A stretch of DNA of 64,000 nt from Synchiropus splendidus (lineage: Eukaryota; Chordata; Actinopteri; Syngnathiformes; Callionymidae), in contig NC_071335.1 in the NCBI RefSeq assembly GCF_027744825.2, positions 16,806,501-16,870,500 on the forward strand, read 5' to 3'. Below the pieces are notes generated by a model. That model had not been told where the DNA came from and made no database searches. It saw only the letters and a program-made list of their open reading frames with translations. The position numbers and the translations under genes were made by a program. Within the stretch, counting starts at the first letter, position 1; each line of letters opens with the position of its first letter. This document shows, one piece after another, positions 25,619 through 38,299 of this stretch.

Positions 25619-28600
25619 TGAAAAACTCCCAGCGACGGACTCAGAAAGAGCGTGTTTTTTCTCTGACCCAGCAGGGGGCATCAACCTCTGTGGGAGAAGC
25701 TGCACTGTTTTCACCCTGAACTCTTCAAGATCAGACACGCTGTCCCAACCTGCCTCCCCTCTTTTCTCATCCGCTCCTGCTGCTTTTCCTTCCCCATCCA
25801 CCAGGCCAAATCAGGCCCATCTGGACTCCCACTCAGACGTCACCCTCCATGAGGGGTGGGAGGAGGCACTGGGGGTCCTGGATGGGGACCCCCAAACCTT
25901 TAAGCAGAACACATCCGGTTTCATCAGCGATGCGGTGCAGCCACCAAGCCATGACGCTTCAACACTGACAGGTAGATCGATGTTTAAAAGTCTTTGTATT
26001 CTTTAAAAAATAATATTCAGCAGATCAATAAAGCATTGCCTTTTCTCCCACAAACCTCCACTTCCTCAGATCTTTGTTCCGACCTGCCGGAGCTGGAAAT
26101 AGTGAGCCTCCTGTCGGAGGGTCAGCCAAACTACACTCTTCGAGCAGATTGTGTATTTGGGTATGACAATGAAGACTGGCTGCAGACACCTGTGCTGCCT
26201 CCAGAGGTCGTTCTTGGACTTACACATGAGCAGATTGAGGAGACGTTCAAGTACTTCTGTAAGTTTTATTTCATTATTTGCGTGCGTACCCCTCACACAC
26301 TCACTAAAACTGCTCTGGTGGAGCTGTTTCCTGCGGTTAAATGTGACATGGAGCAAATTTTGAATATGTGCGGCATGCAGAAAGAGACAACTGTTGGTTA
26401 TCATTTTTTAAATGTCTTTTTACTGAAGCTTAAATTCACGCGCAGGTAGGAATAGTGGTCTTGTTTAAGCTTGAGTCTACGTCAAGGTCTAAGTCAATCA
26501 GAAAGCTGATCATTTTTTTATATCAAGTTATTTTGTGAAAAACAATCTGCAGAGTTGGTAAACAGAATGTGTGCGTTCATTGTAAAGTGCACATCCAAGT
26601 GTATGGAGAGGAGTCTTACCCCCTTTAACTCCCCCCCCCACCAAACACAGACGCTCACACATGCCCACTTGTGTGACACAGATGTCAAGTGTCGCCAAGC
26701 CGATTAACCTCACGTCAATTGGCTTCCAGTGCAATTTCCGCCGCAGCTCTTAGACAGTGGGTCCAAGTGAGACACAATGACATCATAAAGACTTGTCAAC
26801 AAAGGAATTTCCGCTTTATCGCACCAACTTTTCATAATCATAACCCACTACTCTGATCATTTATGCTGCCCCTTCGCTTTGTTCATTGCTTGTAGTGCTA
26901 GCCAGTCGACATGTCTAGAACAGCATGTCTAGACCACTTTGAGAGAGTTCAGTGGTCATGAAATATAAGTTATGAGACTTGAATCAGGATTCATCAGGTC
27001 TTGGTTTGTCTGTGGAGCTTGTGTTTGGATTAATGACTAAACTTAACCATCACCTTTGGCATTGTGCATTGTTCCGATTGGCTTTATTACCAGCTCCTCT
27101 ATACATAGTCTGCTGTTCCTGCCAGGAGCAGGACTGACTGACTTTCTCCTCGACAGTGTATGCAACTACTAGACAAAGACTAAAGCAATGTTGTAAACCA
27201 TATATAGCCTTCATCTATCCTTTCAATCAGAAGTGTTGCACATGCTATTTTCCTCTTTCATTTCGACTCACTTCTTCAATGAGCATGAAGGGTCTGTCTG
27301 TGGCAAATACATGGGCAAGCGCTAGATAGACGTCTACTGGGACCAAAGTTCATTATGATGCAAATCTGAAAGTGCCTGTGACCAACATGAAGTAGCTTTA
27401 AGGTTTTGGGGTTCTTTATTGTGCTTTTGTCCTGTTACCGCCATTATTTATTGACGTTACCCCCAGACCCTCTAAGAGTGGGTGTGGCCATGCCTGCGTC
27501 AGGATCATGCGGAGGCTTCCATCACAGCAGCGTAGAGAAAAGAGCAGCATCTGATGCAGGCGGAAGCTACCATAAATCCTCTCACGGGGGTGCCGTCTTA
27601 ATGCTGCGTCTTTTTAGATGGCCTACCCTGTTGTGTCATCCCGTCTGTGAGTGTCAGTGCAATGAACCAGTGAGAAGAAATGAGACTGAGGTGCTTAGGG
27701 AACATTGTCTGTGATGGATGGAGGGTTTTTTTCTACAGCACCCGCATTTATCCCCCCTCTCCTTCATAATTTCCTCTTACCCGGTAGTCCAACGTGTCCA
27801 GGTGAACGTTGGCAGGCGTGACGACAGATGGACCTTGCAGACTGAGGGATTATACATCAGCACCGAAACAGCTCCTGTACTGTACACGCAGACACCAGAC
27901 CGGAGCGTATTCACACACCCACACACACACACACACACACCTACTCACACACACACACACACCAGGCAAGAGGGCGATGCTCCAGACAGGGAGCAAGTGT
28001 CACTTATCACAAAGTGTAACCTCGGAACGCCGGATTATTTAAAATGAACGGGGATACGGACAGTACGGCTTCTGTTGCCACCATGGAGGTTTGGAGCTCT
28101 TCAGCGTCCGAGGGAGAGGAAGAGGAGAAGAGCACCTGCAGTGCTGGAGATGAGGTTGTGCAGGGGAAGGCGTTTCTCAACAGCAACAATAATAACAACA
28201 ACAATAACAACAACAGTGAGGTTGCACAAGGTGGGACAATTTAAATTTTTAATTGATTTATTCCGGCTTTATTATTCAATCCACCGCAGCGTTTTATTGC
28301 CGAGGACTGTGTTATCTAAGCGCTTAAATACTTAATGTGGAGAATGCTGCAGAGCTGAGGTGGATCTGTGCCGCTGCTGGTATGTCATCATCCATTCAGT
28401 AAAACGTGGGTCGGAAATGCTCTTCATGAGAGCTTTGTTGTTTGACCTCATATGGCTGTTGCTTTACAGCAAAAGATTTTCAGTCAGCTTTATATGGGTG
28501 TGTTTTCTTGCCATTCTGTTTTTCAAAATATAGAAGCAGCATTGCTTATAGTTGTTCTTGTTTTCCATAAGCATAAAAAGAGGCCAATAGTATTGTATAT

Positions 28601-31600
28601 TTTCATACAAGCATTGTATTGGCGATGTGATGAATGTTAGGCACAGTGAAAATGATGACCTCACACCATCAATATTACAGTGTTGTGAGGTGCAGTACAT
28701 TTAAGAATGAACCTTGTGACGAAACTGAATCAGTGATGCAAGAGGAGATCGTCCTCTATTCCACCTCTGGGCAACTAGCTCTGACACACTGCGGCACTCT
28801 TCTCCATAGCAAGACATTTGAGATGTTTGTTATTTTCTCCTGACACTCATGTTAGTTCTTCTGCAATCCAGAACTACTGAGAAAACAGCTTGACCATAGT
28901 GGATTCCCTCCATGTCTTCACTATGGAGTCTGAGACCCGCTGAGCTCCTGTCAATCTTGTCAAGCCTTCACCTTCACAACAAAAGGGATCAATAGGTCTA
29001 AATCTTATTCTCCGCGAACTCATCCTTTCCTGTCTGATCTCTTTACCATGAAGGACGTCATACGTAAATCCGGGTTAGACACTTTCAGCTGCAGGAATGT
29101 TCTTGAGCTGACGTTCAGGACACGGTTGAGTTTTAGTGGAACAAAAACCGAAAATGTTTTATGTCAAATTTTCTTTCTATCTAGCGTCAGAGACGTCATC
29201 ACTACACGAGCCTTGAAAATGTGACACAATCTGTCACTTAATGGAAACGATGAATGCTTAAAATCCTGCCAATTGTGGTGATGAAGTTGTCATGTATCAA
29301 ATATTTGATGTAAAAATATCCATCATCTATAATCTATAAATGACTTTGATCTATAGAAGAAAATTGACAAAATAAGATTCACTTTATATATCGCTTTTGT
29401 TTCATAGTTATAAAGTTGAAAAACTAAAATGAAAAAAAAAAATCATATATATATGAAATACACTTGTCCTCATGAGACACAGGGTCTATCTAAAGGCTCT
29501 CCTCTCCATCACAGCGATTGAACACTGATACAGTTACCCAAGTTCCCAGAGAAAATTCAGGAAGTCCAATCTAATTAGTTGTGGCAGTCTCCCAACTCTA
29601 GCTAGTGCAGCTAAAATTTCCACTTCAGATTACACAATAGATTTCAGCCGTATGGTCCCAATTGGTGTCACGTCTTCAAAACTCTCTCACTGTTCCTAAA
29701 TAAACCATTTTTTCACTGTAAATTCACATGAATTATACGTCTTTTGACTGGCTTTTGTGAAAGAGCTTAGTTCAGTGTGTTTGTATTTCTCCTGACTCAA
29801 TGGTCTTGAACGTCTTCAACGAGTCAGACTGGGCTTCATGGGTCAACACCTCTTCAAAATACAGACAAAGTTGAGGTCAGAGGTCAGCATCTATTATCAC
29901 CCGTTCATGTTGTACTTGTTCTGCTGGGACTCATTAGCTGTTGGCTGTCCCTCCTGCTGAGCTATATCGGGATCCAGGAGAACCGGGTCTTCGCTGGTAT
30001 CTTATCTAGGCTAAAAGGGATCACGCTAAGAGGATCACTCTCTGGCTGACCACTAAGAGATGTTGTTTCGTTGAAACTTGTCTTGGAGTCAGTCGGTTTG
30101 TTGTGAATTGAGAATTTGTGCTGTGCTATCAAGTAACTGAAGACTTTCTTAGTTATTGTTTTGTAAGGTTCAGACACTTGAGCTCGAGGGAGTGAGTGAT
30201 CCTCTGTTTCTTGGCCTTCGTCCAACTGGAGTTATAGTCTATTCAACTGCTCTACTCCATGTCTCTGATGGACACTACACTACACGACACTACGCTACAC
30301 TATACTATACTATACTATACTATACTATACTATACTATACTATACTATACTATACTTCACTTCACTGTCTACTTCTACTGTACTGTACTTTGCTATGCTA
30401 TGCTATGCTATTCTATGGTACACTATACGCTATACTATACACTATACTATACTATACTATACTATACTATACTGTACTATGCTATATTATGCTACACTAT
30501 ACTACACTATACTATACTGTAGTATGCTCTATTATGCTACGCTATACTATACTATACTGTACTGTACTGTGCTATGCTATGCTATGCTATGCTATGCTAT
30601 GCTATGCTATGCTATGCTATGCTATGCTATACGCTATACTATACTATACTATACTATACTATACTATACTAGACTATCACACGAAAGAAGTGAAGAAAGT
30701 CATTGTGAATTTTGGTAAGAAGTCTTCAATGTGTAATTATTCTTGAGCTGTGCCAGCATCAATGTGAAGGTTCCAATATGTCTCTTTTATTATTCCAAAG
30801 CTGCTCGCTTAATCTCTGCTGAGGAGTTTGTGGTCTGCCTTTTCATTCACAAAACTCCCTCTTCTCTCCCCCCCAGTGTTGTGCTCAGACAGAGTGGGCC
30901 AAGTCACCAAGACGTATCACGACATTAAGGCGGTCACCCACCTGCTGGAGGAGGTAAGAGAGAGACGCACAGCAGACGGTTAAAGAGGATTAAACCTCTC
31001 CAGCTCCCTGGACTTGTTTGTCAACACTATGTTGTAATCACTGCAGTAAATTTACTAAATGACCTTCCAACACACAAGCACAGGGTCTATTGATCATGAA
31101 TGTTGTTTATGAATTTGCAGAAAGAGCGTGATCTGGAGCTAGCGGCACGCATCGGACAGTCTCTGCTGAAACAAAACCAGGAACTGACGGAGAAGAATGG
31201 AGTTTTGGATGAGCAGCTGGAGATGGCGAAGGAAGAGGTACAAGCAAATGGCACTTTCATACAAAGATTTGTAAAAAAAACAAGTTACCCATGAAGAATG
31301 TTAGTAGCTTGTTTTCCTATGAGTGAAAAACACTTTTAATTTGGTGCACTTGCGTCTTTACAAGATGAAAATGGAGGGATTATTCAGATAGATTGAGAGT
31401 ACAGCTGTGGTCGTTCTGCTCATTTTCTCCCCTCAAACTGCTTCTTCTGTTCATATATTTTGTTTCAGATTGCACAACTTCGGCATGAACTTTCAATGCG
31501 AGAGGATCTTCTTCAATTCTACGCGAGTGCAGAAGAGACGGATCCTGCTGAGTCGCAGTCGCCGTAAGTCTAAATGGAAGCTTCCTATATAGCCCCCTAA

Positions 31601-34600
31601 GGGCTTTTTTTGCTTCTGATATCTGGCTTGAATCGAGATCAGGACTGATTTTTACCTGTAGATTCTGTTCCCGTGTTTGACCAGAAGTGCTGTCCTGCTG
31701 CTGTCCTCCTTTTGCTTTGTCTTTATGAATACTTATTCTAATATCTGGACCCTGCTCTTGTAACGCGTCTTTGGGGTCGTGTGATAACAAACAAGCAAAA
31801 ACAGCATCACCTGTAAAAGGCCGCTGTTTATTAAAGAAAAATCCTTCTCACAATGAGCACAAGTTTGGTCACCTGAGCTGAGACAGATGCAAAAAAAACA
31901 GAAACATCTGACCACACGTGTTGACAGGTATCAACTGAAATAAACAGAACTTGCGCCCATGAGTGCCCTCCACCGAAAACAACAGAACGAGAAGTTCTCA
32001 CATTTGAATTGTGATACTATGCTCGCTGTGAAAATTCAGCCTCTAATTTCCAAGGTGGAATTAACGGTTAAAAATAGCTCTAAATGTGGTCATGATACCA
32101 AGATGACAGTGCTTTAAACAATATTAAAACATGGTTGAAAAATGACTTGTATTTTGTTGCAGAATCAAGAGGAACCCATCGTGCAGTTCTCTTGGCCAGT
32201 TTGTGCAATACGACTTCCTGCAGCAGAAACTAAAAAGTTTAGAGGAAGAGAACCGTAAACTGCGATTAGAGGTGAGGAGTGTTTCGTTTTATGCATCTTA
32301 TACACACGTTAAGAAACTCCATCGAAGTACTTGATAAAAACTTGAGTTGCGTCGCTTGTCTCAGGCCTGTGAGCTGACCACTGAGACCACCAACTATGAA
32401 GAGCAGGAACAGGAGCTGATGATGGTGTGTGTGGAGGAGCTCTGTAAGTCACCTGTCTTTTTATGTTCAGTCTAAGACATCACACACAGCACATAATAAC
32501 CTGAGGTATGTTTTCAGCGTCCGTCAATAAACAGGTGGTCGACCTTTCCGACGAGCTCGCGCGCAAAGTTGAGGACTCTCTGCGACAACAGGAGGAGATC
32601 AGCTCGCTCCTCGCGCAGATCGTGGACCTGCAGGCCCGTTGCAAAGGCGTAAGTGGCTACACACGCTTCAGGATGCTTGAAGAAAAACATGTGGTGCACT
32701 GCGATATGACTTTTGGGTCAAAGAGAGGTAAACAAAAGGCAAAAAATCTTTGAGGTTCAAGTCATCTTTATAGCTGATAATGAAGACAACATTCAAGAAT
32801 GTAAGCCTCTGATGCGCCACATAAATCTGCGGTCTTCACCGTTTCCTGCCTTCTTATCCAAAGCAGCTTAACCCTTCTGATACCTGTGAGAAAAAAAGAC
32901 ATCCGCACAAGTTCAAATCCGCCTGTTGCTAGGTCAATGTTAAACTACATATCAAGCTCATACAGGAGTTCAACGCTTTGGTTCGTCTTTCTCCTGAAAT
33001 AGTCCTGATCTCCTCCGGCAGCCTGGCAGTCTAGGTGCCCTGATGGAGAGGGCAGTGTCACTTGAGGGGTGTTGGTACTTCGACAATGTATCGAAGCCCC
33101 AGATGGAGTTCAAATGTCATCAATAAATCTTACAGTTGATTCTGTAGGGGACAGTCAGTGCAGTGAGTTTAACACAGGAGTGACGTGCTGTGCTCTGTTG
33201 TTTGTTTCCTTGTTCCTGTAGTCGCTTGGTTCTGCACATCTTCAGATGGTTTCATTTTGGTTTGCCATCTGAATCTACGAATCATTAGAGGCTTTGTGAC
33301 CTTTGTGCAGAATGAGCTGTTGTTGAGTGTGTTGTGCATGTGAGTTCTGGAATTCTACTGCCACCTGCTGTCCTGTTGTGCTGCGTGCTATCAACAATAT
33401 TTTGAATGCTTAGAAAATGTATTATACATAAATGTTTATTTGGTGAAATGAAAAGTTTTTCCCGTAATTTCATTCAGAAACACGACCATTTCCAAACATT
33501 AATCCTTCAATGACATGATGAATGAATGAATGAATGAACTCTGTGCCTTTGTAGCTACATCATGAAAATGAAGAGCTGAATCAGCACCTGAGTGCCTCAA
33601 GGGAGAGGCAGCTCAAACTCCAGTCTGAGGCAAGTGTGGAATTAAATGCCTTGTTTGACCCCAAAGGTCAAAGGATTTATGATTACTCAGATGCCTCCAG
33701 ATGTGCAGAAGAGTCTTACTGGTTTCCTCTGTCTGCAGCTGAAGGAACTGCAGGACAAATACTCCGAGTGTGAGGACATGCTCTGCGAAGCTCGGGAGGA
33801 CATTAAGAATCTGAGGAATAAGAGTCTCCCCAATGGAACCGTGCAGCGATACACGGCCCTGGCTTCGGTTCTCCCCATGGACAGTCTTGCAGCAGAAATA
33901 GAAGGAACTTTCCGGAAAGGCCTGGACGCACCTGCACCTCCAGAGTACAAGTGAGTCCTGCTAACAACATGAATTAAACTGATAGATTCCAAGTGCAGCT
34001 ATTTTGAGGAAGGTGATTGAAACATGTTTGTATTTGTGTTGTTGATGTATCAAATTCATACCACACCTTCCTTTTATTCTTGTCTTCCTGCTGGTTGAGA
34101 CATGGTACACAAACACTGCACTATAATGTCATGGCTCATTGATGGATATTACATACAATATAACTGGTATTTATTTTTTTCAATTATATAGATAGTGAGG
34201 AAACCACATTACATACAAAATGAACTGGTGCCTGGTTTAAATCGGAGGAAATGAGGTTATACTGACCTCTGCTGGCTGCTCACGGTAGTGGAAATATTAG
34301 GGTTAGGATCTGAGAGGTTTAGTAACTACATAGAAAGTAGTTTTCAGTGGAAACAATAAAGCAAATTATTATTTATTATTTTATTTTTATTATTATGACC
34401 TCTACTGTTGTTGATGCTGCTGTGTTGCTCCACTCTTCTTTTGGTTCTGGTTTGTTTTACCGAGTCGCCTGCTTTTATTTACGTCCACTCTCTCAGAAAC
34501 CATCCGTTCCGCGTGTTCGAAACGGTGAAGGTAGTGAACAAGGCGGTGAGGATGCGGTCACGGTGTCACTCTCCGGGACTCCCTGGTTCTAGCTCGCCTA

Positions 34601-36899
34601 CCGTCCACTCTAGCTGTAACAGCACCCCGAGAACCAGCTACTACGGCTCTGACAACGCCAGCCTCATTCTGGAGGACAAGTCCACCTCCAGTCCTGCGCA
34701 GAGGGAGGACAGGTGTGTGGCGCCTCAGGCAAATCCTCAAGTCTCCGTACAAGCAGTTGACTGGGTGCATCTTTCCTCTGCATGGTAGTGGGCCGAAGCG
34801 ACTGGGTCAACCAGGTTTGCCTGGCGGTCAGGACCTGGAAGCGGCCCTGCATAACCTGTCGGCCCGTCAGCAGAGCCACTCCTCGGAGCGGCCGTTCTTC
34901 GACGTGGAGCGAGAGAGGAAACTTCGTGCCTTGGCTGCTAACTGTGACGACGATGAGGCGTCGAGTGGCTTCCTGACACCCAACGACAGTTTGGCCTCCA
35001 GTCCTGCGGCGTCCACCGGCACCAACTACTCCAACGGAAGCTCGCGGCACTCCTGCGTCTCCTCCTCCGGATCCAGGTCCTACCTGCCCGACCGCCTGCA
35101 GATTGTCAAGCCACTGGAAGGTAGGACGCTGGCTGGACTTCAAATCACAGTCCTAGAGTTTTGTCCCTTGTATGCTGCCATGGATTCTGTTTCAGGCTGT
35201 CGCTGTATGTGAATGTTTCCACTGAGACGGCAGATGATTATCTGTCTCTGTTGTCGTGACAATTGTACTTTATTTTTCTATGATGATGACACTTAATTCT
35301 CGGATTCTGCTTCTCTCATACAGTTGTGCGTCGTGGAGGAGAAAACTATTAATGTACATTCTGTTGTTCAAGTAAAACAGACGGAAAAAGTGCAGACGAC
35401 TGCTTATTTATTTTAAAACTAACAAGTTTGCATTGGCTCATTGCTAATTCTAGACCTCTTCAGTGACAGTCAGAGCGTCTTCTCACTAAGCTGTTAGCAC
35501 AGTGTTCAGATTGTCAGAGGTCTCAGGGCCACCCCTTGTCTCAGAGGTGACATTACCTCGCATGTAAATCAGGACAAACCGTGACCGCGCATGAAAACCT
35601 GGCCACTAGAGGGCGCAGCCTGGTTGTCATTGACAGATTCCTCTGACCCCTGTCCGACAGGCTCGGTGACACTGCACCAGTGGCAGCAGTTGGCCAAACC
35701 CAACCTGGGGGGGATCCTGCACCCACGACCCGGCGTTCTGACCAAAGACTTCCGGGAGCTGGAGGTGGACATTCAGCACGTCTACAGCCTGAACGACCTG
35801 GAGGAGGACGAACCTGACCTGTCGATGCTGTCAGCACATGGCATGGGTGAGAAGACGAGCCTGAATAGGTTCTTATTTAATATTTCACATATTCAAGTGT
35901 ATTGCTGACATAAAGTGTAGTGGTCGTTTCCCTCCTCATGAGTAGATAACAGAGTTTTCCCCTCCAAATCCTCACAGCCACATCCCCTCAGACCTCATCC
36001 AGCCACCCCAAACCTACCAGCCAAGTTCTGCCACCGTCCCTCCTCACCCCCTCCTTCTCCTCTAGGTAAGAACACTGCTGTCACGATGGCTGACACATTT
36101 GGTTGAGATATGACTAGAGCTGGAAACATGTCTGAAGGGGCTTGTTCTGCTCTCAATAATAACACAAACATCCACCAAGCTTCTCCAGGCGGAGCCAGAG
36201 TAAATCCATTCATCGTGTCTGATGCTTCTGTAGCGTCTCAGCTTTCAAATGACTGGTTTTATGAATCTTTTTATCCACCCTCTTTTCACTCCACAGTAGC
36301 AGGAAACATTTGTCCAGACTCTTTCACCATCTGTAGGGAAAGCAAAGTAAGACCGGAGAGTTCAAGATCTATTTCTCAAACTCATTCATGACCTTTGAGT
36401 CCACCCTGCTGCTTGAATTAAAACGGGCGCCGCACCGCCATCATCTGCATCGCTACATTAACAGCATGTGGAGCTGTAGCAGCTAGTAAACGTGCATGTG
36501 CAACTTGCCCAAGGGTTTTTTTTTTTAGTTTTTAATAGTTTTTTTCCTTTTTCCGGCAGCGTTGACTCTGGCGGCCTGCCATCTTGTCGGAACTGTGAGA
36601 ATGTGAGGCCCACGTCGTCTCCACTCAGTGGGGGAACCACCACTGCCAATGTAGCGTCACCATCACTGGGACTCATGCGGCTGCTGCAGGAGCGCGGCAT
36701 ATGTGCCTCTCAAAATTCCGGCGCTGAACTCCCCAGCTCCACAGGCTCGCCTGGGCGGAGGGGCGGGACCAGGAGCGTCTTCAGTTGGAACTTGGTGGAG
36801 AAACTTCAGAGCCTGGGTCTGCACAAGGTGGCGGCCCTCGGGATGGCAGGGGCCGATGGGAACGGCAGGCCACTGTACAGACGTCCGCCCAAAGTTTGA
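25619..36899 (+). CDS. hap1: HAP1/TRAK-family motor adaptor (huntingtin-associated protein 1)
   Basis: Family members link kinesin-1 and dynein/dynactin to mitochondria and other cargo. Exons: 25619-25971, 26070-26258, 30877-30953, 31121-31237, 31469-31563, 32163-32271, 32365-32443, 32518-32648, 33555-33629, 33739-33950, 34497-34712, 34789-35120, 35661-35846, 35978-36065 and 36560-36899. All phases agree, giving 865 residues from the first codon seen; no start ATG lies in the first exon. The HAP_N region spans DLPELEIVSLLSEGQPNYTL and EQIEETFKYFL-LCSDRVGQVTKTYHDI, then coiled coil such as ERDLELAARIGQSLLKQNQE. The milton-type region reads VTLHQWQQLAKPNLGGIL and RPGVLTKDF. The C terminus (LGLMRLLQERGIC, NLVEKLQSLGLHKVA) is TRAK-like. 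Sequence alone would fit trak1 or trak2. The position between jup and gast argues for hap1, which in mammals is far more diverged and shorter. Confidence 0.88.
26259..28043 (+). other. hap1 intron between long-form exon and short-form first exon
   Basis: No further exon recognised. It contains a C-rich run near 26,630 and the CA microsatellite just before 28,044. The last few hundred bases would hold any promoter of the short form. Confidence 0.5.
27912..27963. repeat. CA microsatellite upstream of short-form hap1 exon
   Basis: Two blocks of CA repeats interrupted by CTACT, ending about 80 bp before the ATG at 28,044. If the short form starts here, this tract lies in its promoter or 5' UTR. 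Confidence 0.85.
28044..28230 (+). other. hap1: Alternative first coding exon of hap1 (short form, poly-Asn)
   Basis: The ATG at 28,044 (context TTTAAAATGA) opens 62 codons starting MNGDTDSTASVATMEVWSSS. An acidic patch (EGEEEE) and ten consecutive Asn codons follow, then CACAAG and the donor GTGGGA. The phase fits the exon at 30,877, giving EVAQ-VLCSDRVGQVTK and a 747-residue protein without the DLPELE/EQIEETFKYF segment. Because it begins with ATG and lacks an upstream acceptor, it looks like a second promoter rather than a cassette exon. Confidence 0.65.
28231..30876 (+). other. hap1 intron carrying a pentanucleotide array
   Basis: No exon recognised until the pyrimidine tract and CAG at 30,876. 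Its last part holds the long CTATA/TGCTA array (30,284-30,672). Confidence 0.55.
30284..30672. repeat. Pentanucleotide satellite (CTATA/TGCTA family), about 390 bp
   Basis: Near-continuous 5-bp periodicity. Long runs of ACTAT alternate with runs of GCTAT, with ACTGT and ACACT variants at the edges. The variants are clustered, as expected from local slippage. Open frames read through it in several phases because its units rarely form stops; these are not genes. Confidence 0.9.
33345..33413. repeat. Dispersed repeat, copy 2
   Basis: Homologous to 12,823-12,893 (CTACTGCCACCTGC, GCTATCAAC, ATATTT-AATGCT). It lies in the hap1 intron before the exon at 33,555. Confidence 0.55.
33517..33538. repeat. 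GAAT tetranucleotide microsatellite
   Basis: About five GAAT/TGAA units just upstream of the hap1 exon at 33,555. Confidence 0.8.
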
Positions 36900-37137
36900 C
36901 ATCAGCCCATTCACCGTAGTGACTTTGCACTGAGCTGTGTGACTTCTGATGCAGTGTCTTGAAAATGAAGCCATAATGTGAGCTTACCTGTCACTGTTGT
37001 GTGTGTGTGTCTGTGTGTGCGCGTGTGTGAAACACATCCATCTCAGGACAATCACCTGCTTTATGGCCATGTGTACATACCATTGTTTTCCAAAAAAACG
37101 TGTTTTAAGAATATTGTACATGCCGTTTTACACATTT

Positions 37138-37143
37138 AATAAA
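37138..37143 (+). terminator. hap1 polyadenylation signal
   Basis: AATAAA lies 239 bp after the hap1 stop codon (36,897-36,899), following an AT-rich 3' UTR with a short GT repeat near 36,998-37,028. It is the first canonical signal downstream. A second AATAAA lies near 37,767. Confidence 0.6.
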
Positions 37144-37827
37144 AGTCCTTTAGCGCTGTTGTAGTTGACAAATTAGAACATCGTTCTGTGGATCATTTGT
37201 TCATCGAGTATTTATGGGAGAAACACTGACATCTGTCGGAGAAGGTGGGAATATCAGACCCAGATTTGCTGCAGTGAATCTATGTAAAGTTGTAGGCGAT
37301 TAGAATACAGCAGGTGGTTGAACGTATAATGTTCAGAAAATGTCAGTTAGGTCAAAATTAGAATTGTGTAAAATAGAAAATAATATATTTGACATTCTAT
37401 TTACATCTGTCTTCACAAAAAGCAAGTTTGCGTTCACTTCATTGTGAACCCTCCAATGGCCTTGACGTAATGCTACCTAACAGTATGGTTCAACTCAACA
37501 ACCAGTCAGTCAGTTTTTACTGTCGCCCTCCACTGAATATTGAATGAACAAATGACACACAAACATTGTTATGTGACGACTTGTCGATGCAGTAATTGAT
37601 CACCAAGCCGATGCTGTAAGTCTTTCAAATGCACTTTGATTCAGTCTTCCAACATCTGCTGTCACCAGGAGTTGTAAATACGTTTCTGACTTCTGCATGT
37701 CGGAGACATCGCGTATGATTTTACACCTGGATGTGAGATGTTTTCACTCTGCTGGAACTGAAATGCAATAAAGTCATTTTATTATTTATAGCAGCTAGAT
37801 GTAGGTTATGAATAACCAAGGGAAGGC

Positions 37828-37858
<31 letters not shown>

Positions 37859-37975
37859 GAATCAGACAGAGACTGTCTGCACTACTGTTGTGCGTCAATA
37901 TCTTGGATCCTGGTCAATAAAACCTTAAATACAGAAAGCTTTGTTCTATCTATCTATCAATCTATCGATCTATAT

Positions 37976-38027
<52 letters not shown>

Positions 38028-38100
38028 CACTTGAAAAAAGATATTACTACTATTACTACTACTACAACTACAATCTATTATTATTATTATTATTAATAAA
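37828..38100. repeat. Cluster of simple repeats (poly-T, CTAT, TA, ATT)
   Basis: Four low-complexity tracts lie within 270 bp between the convergent 3' ends of hap1 and gast. The TA array is about 19 units. Confidence 0.85.
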
Positions 38101-38299
38101 TTAAAACTGATTTTTGAACGTAACAAAAATATAATTCCCAAAAATGTGTTTATATTCCAGGTCTCCTGTGCTGCCGTCTATTACAATATGATTCTATAAG
38201 TCAACTAGAAAGGCAACAGAAGTGCATGTGTTTTTCAGCCAATATTTAATTTTAAAAGAGCAGCAAAGCAAGCGAGGGACAAATGCAGACCGTAGAGGC

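Larger units (their letters stand above)
36900..38299. other. hap1 3' UTR and intergenic DNA rich in simple repeats
   Basis: Holds the hap1 polyadenylation signal, a T24 run at 37,828-37,851, CTAT repeats at about 37,946-37,972, an uninterrupted TA array at about 37,985-38,022 and ATT/ACT repeats at 38,041-38,100. hap1 and gast are convergent across it. No coding sequence seen. Confidence 0.65.

Noticed and set aside
30156..30746. Open frames of 87-196 codons across the CTATA array
   Set aside because: They arise because the pentamer units carry few stops in several frames at once. The translation is a monotonous ILYYT/MLCYA repeat with no gene-like features.
25619..36899. Calling this gene trak1 or trak2
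   Set aside because: The sequence is TRAK-like, but its place between jup and gast matches HAP1, and mammalian HAP1 is known to be a diverged member of the same family.
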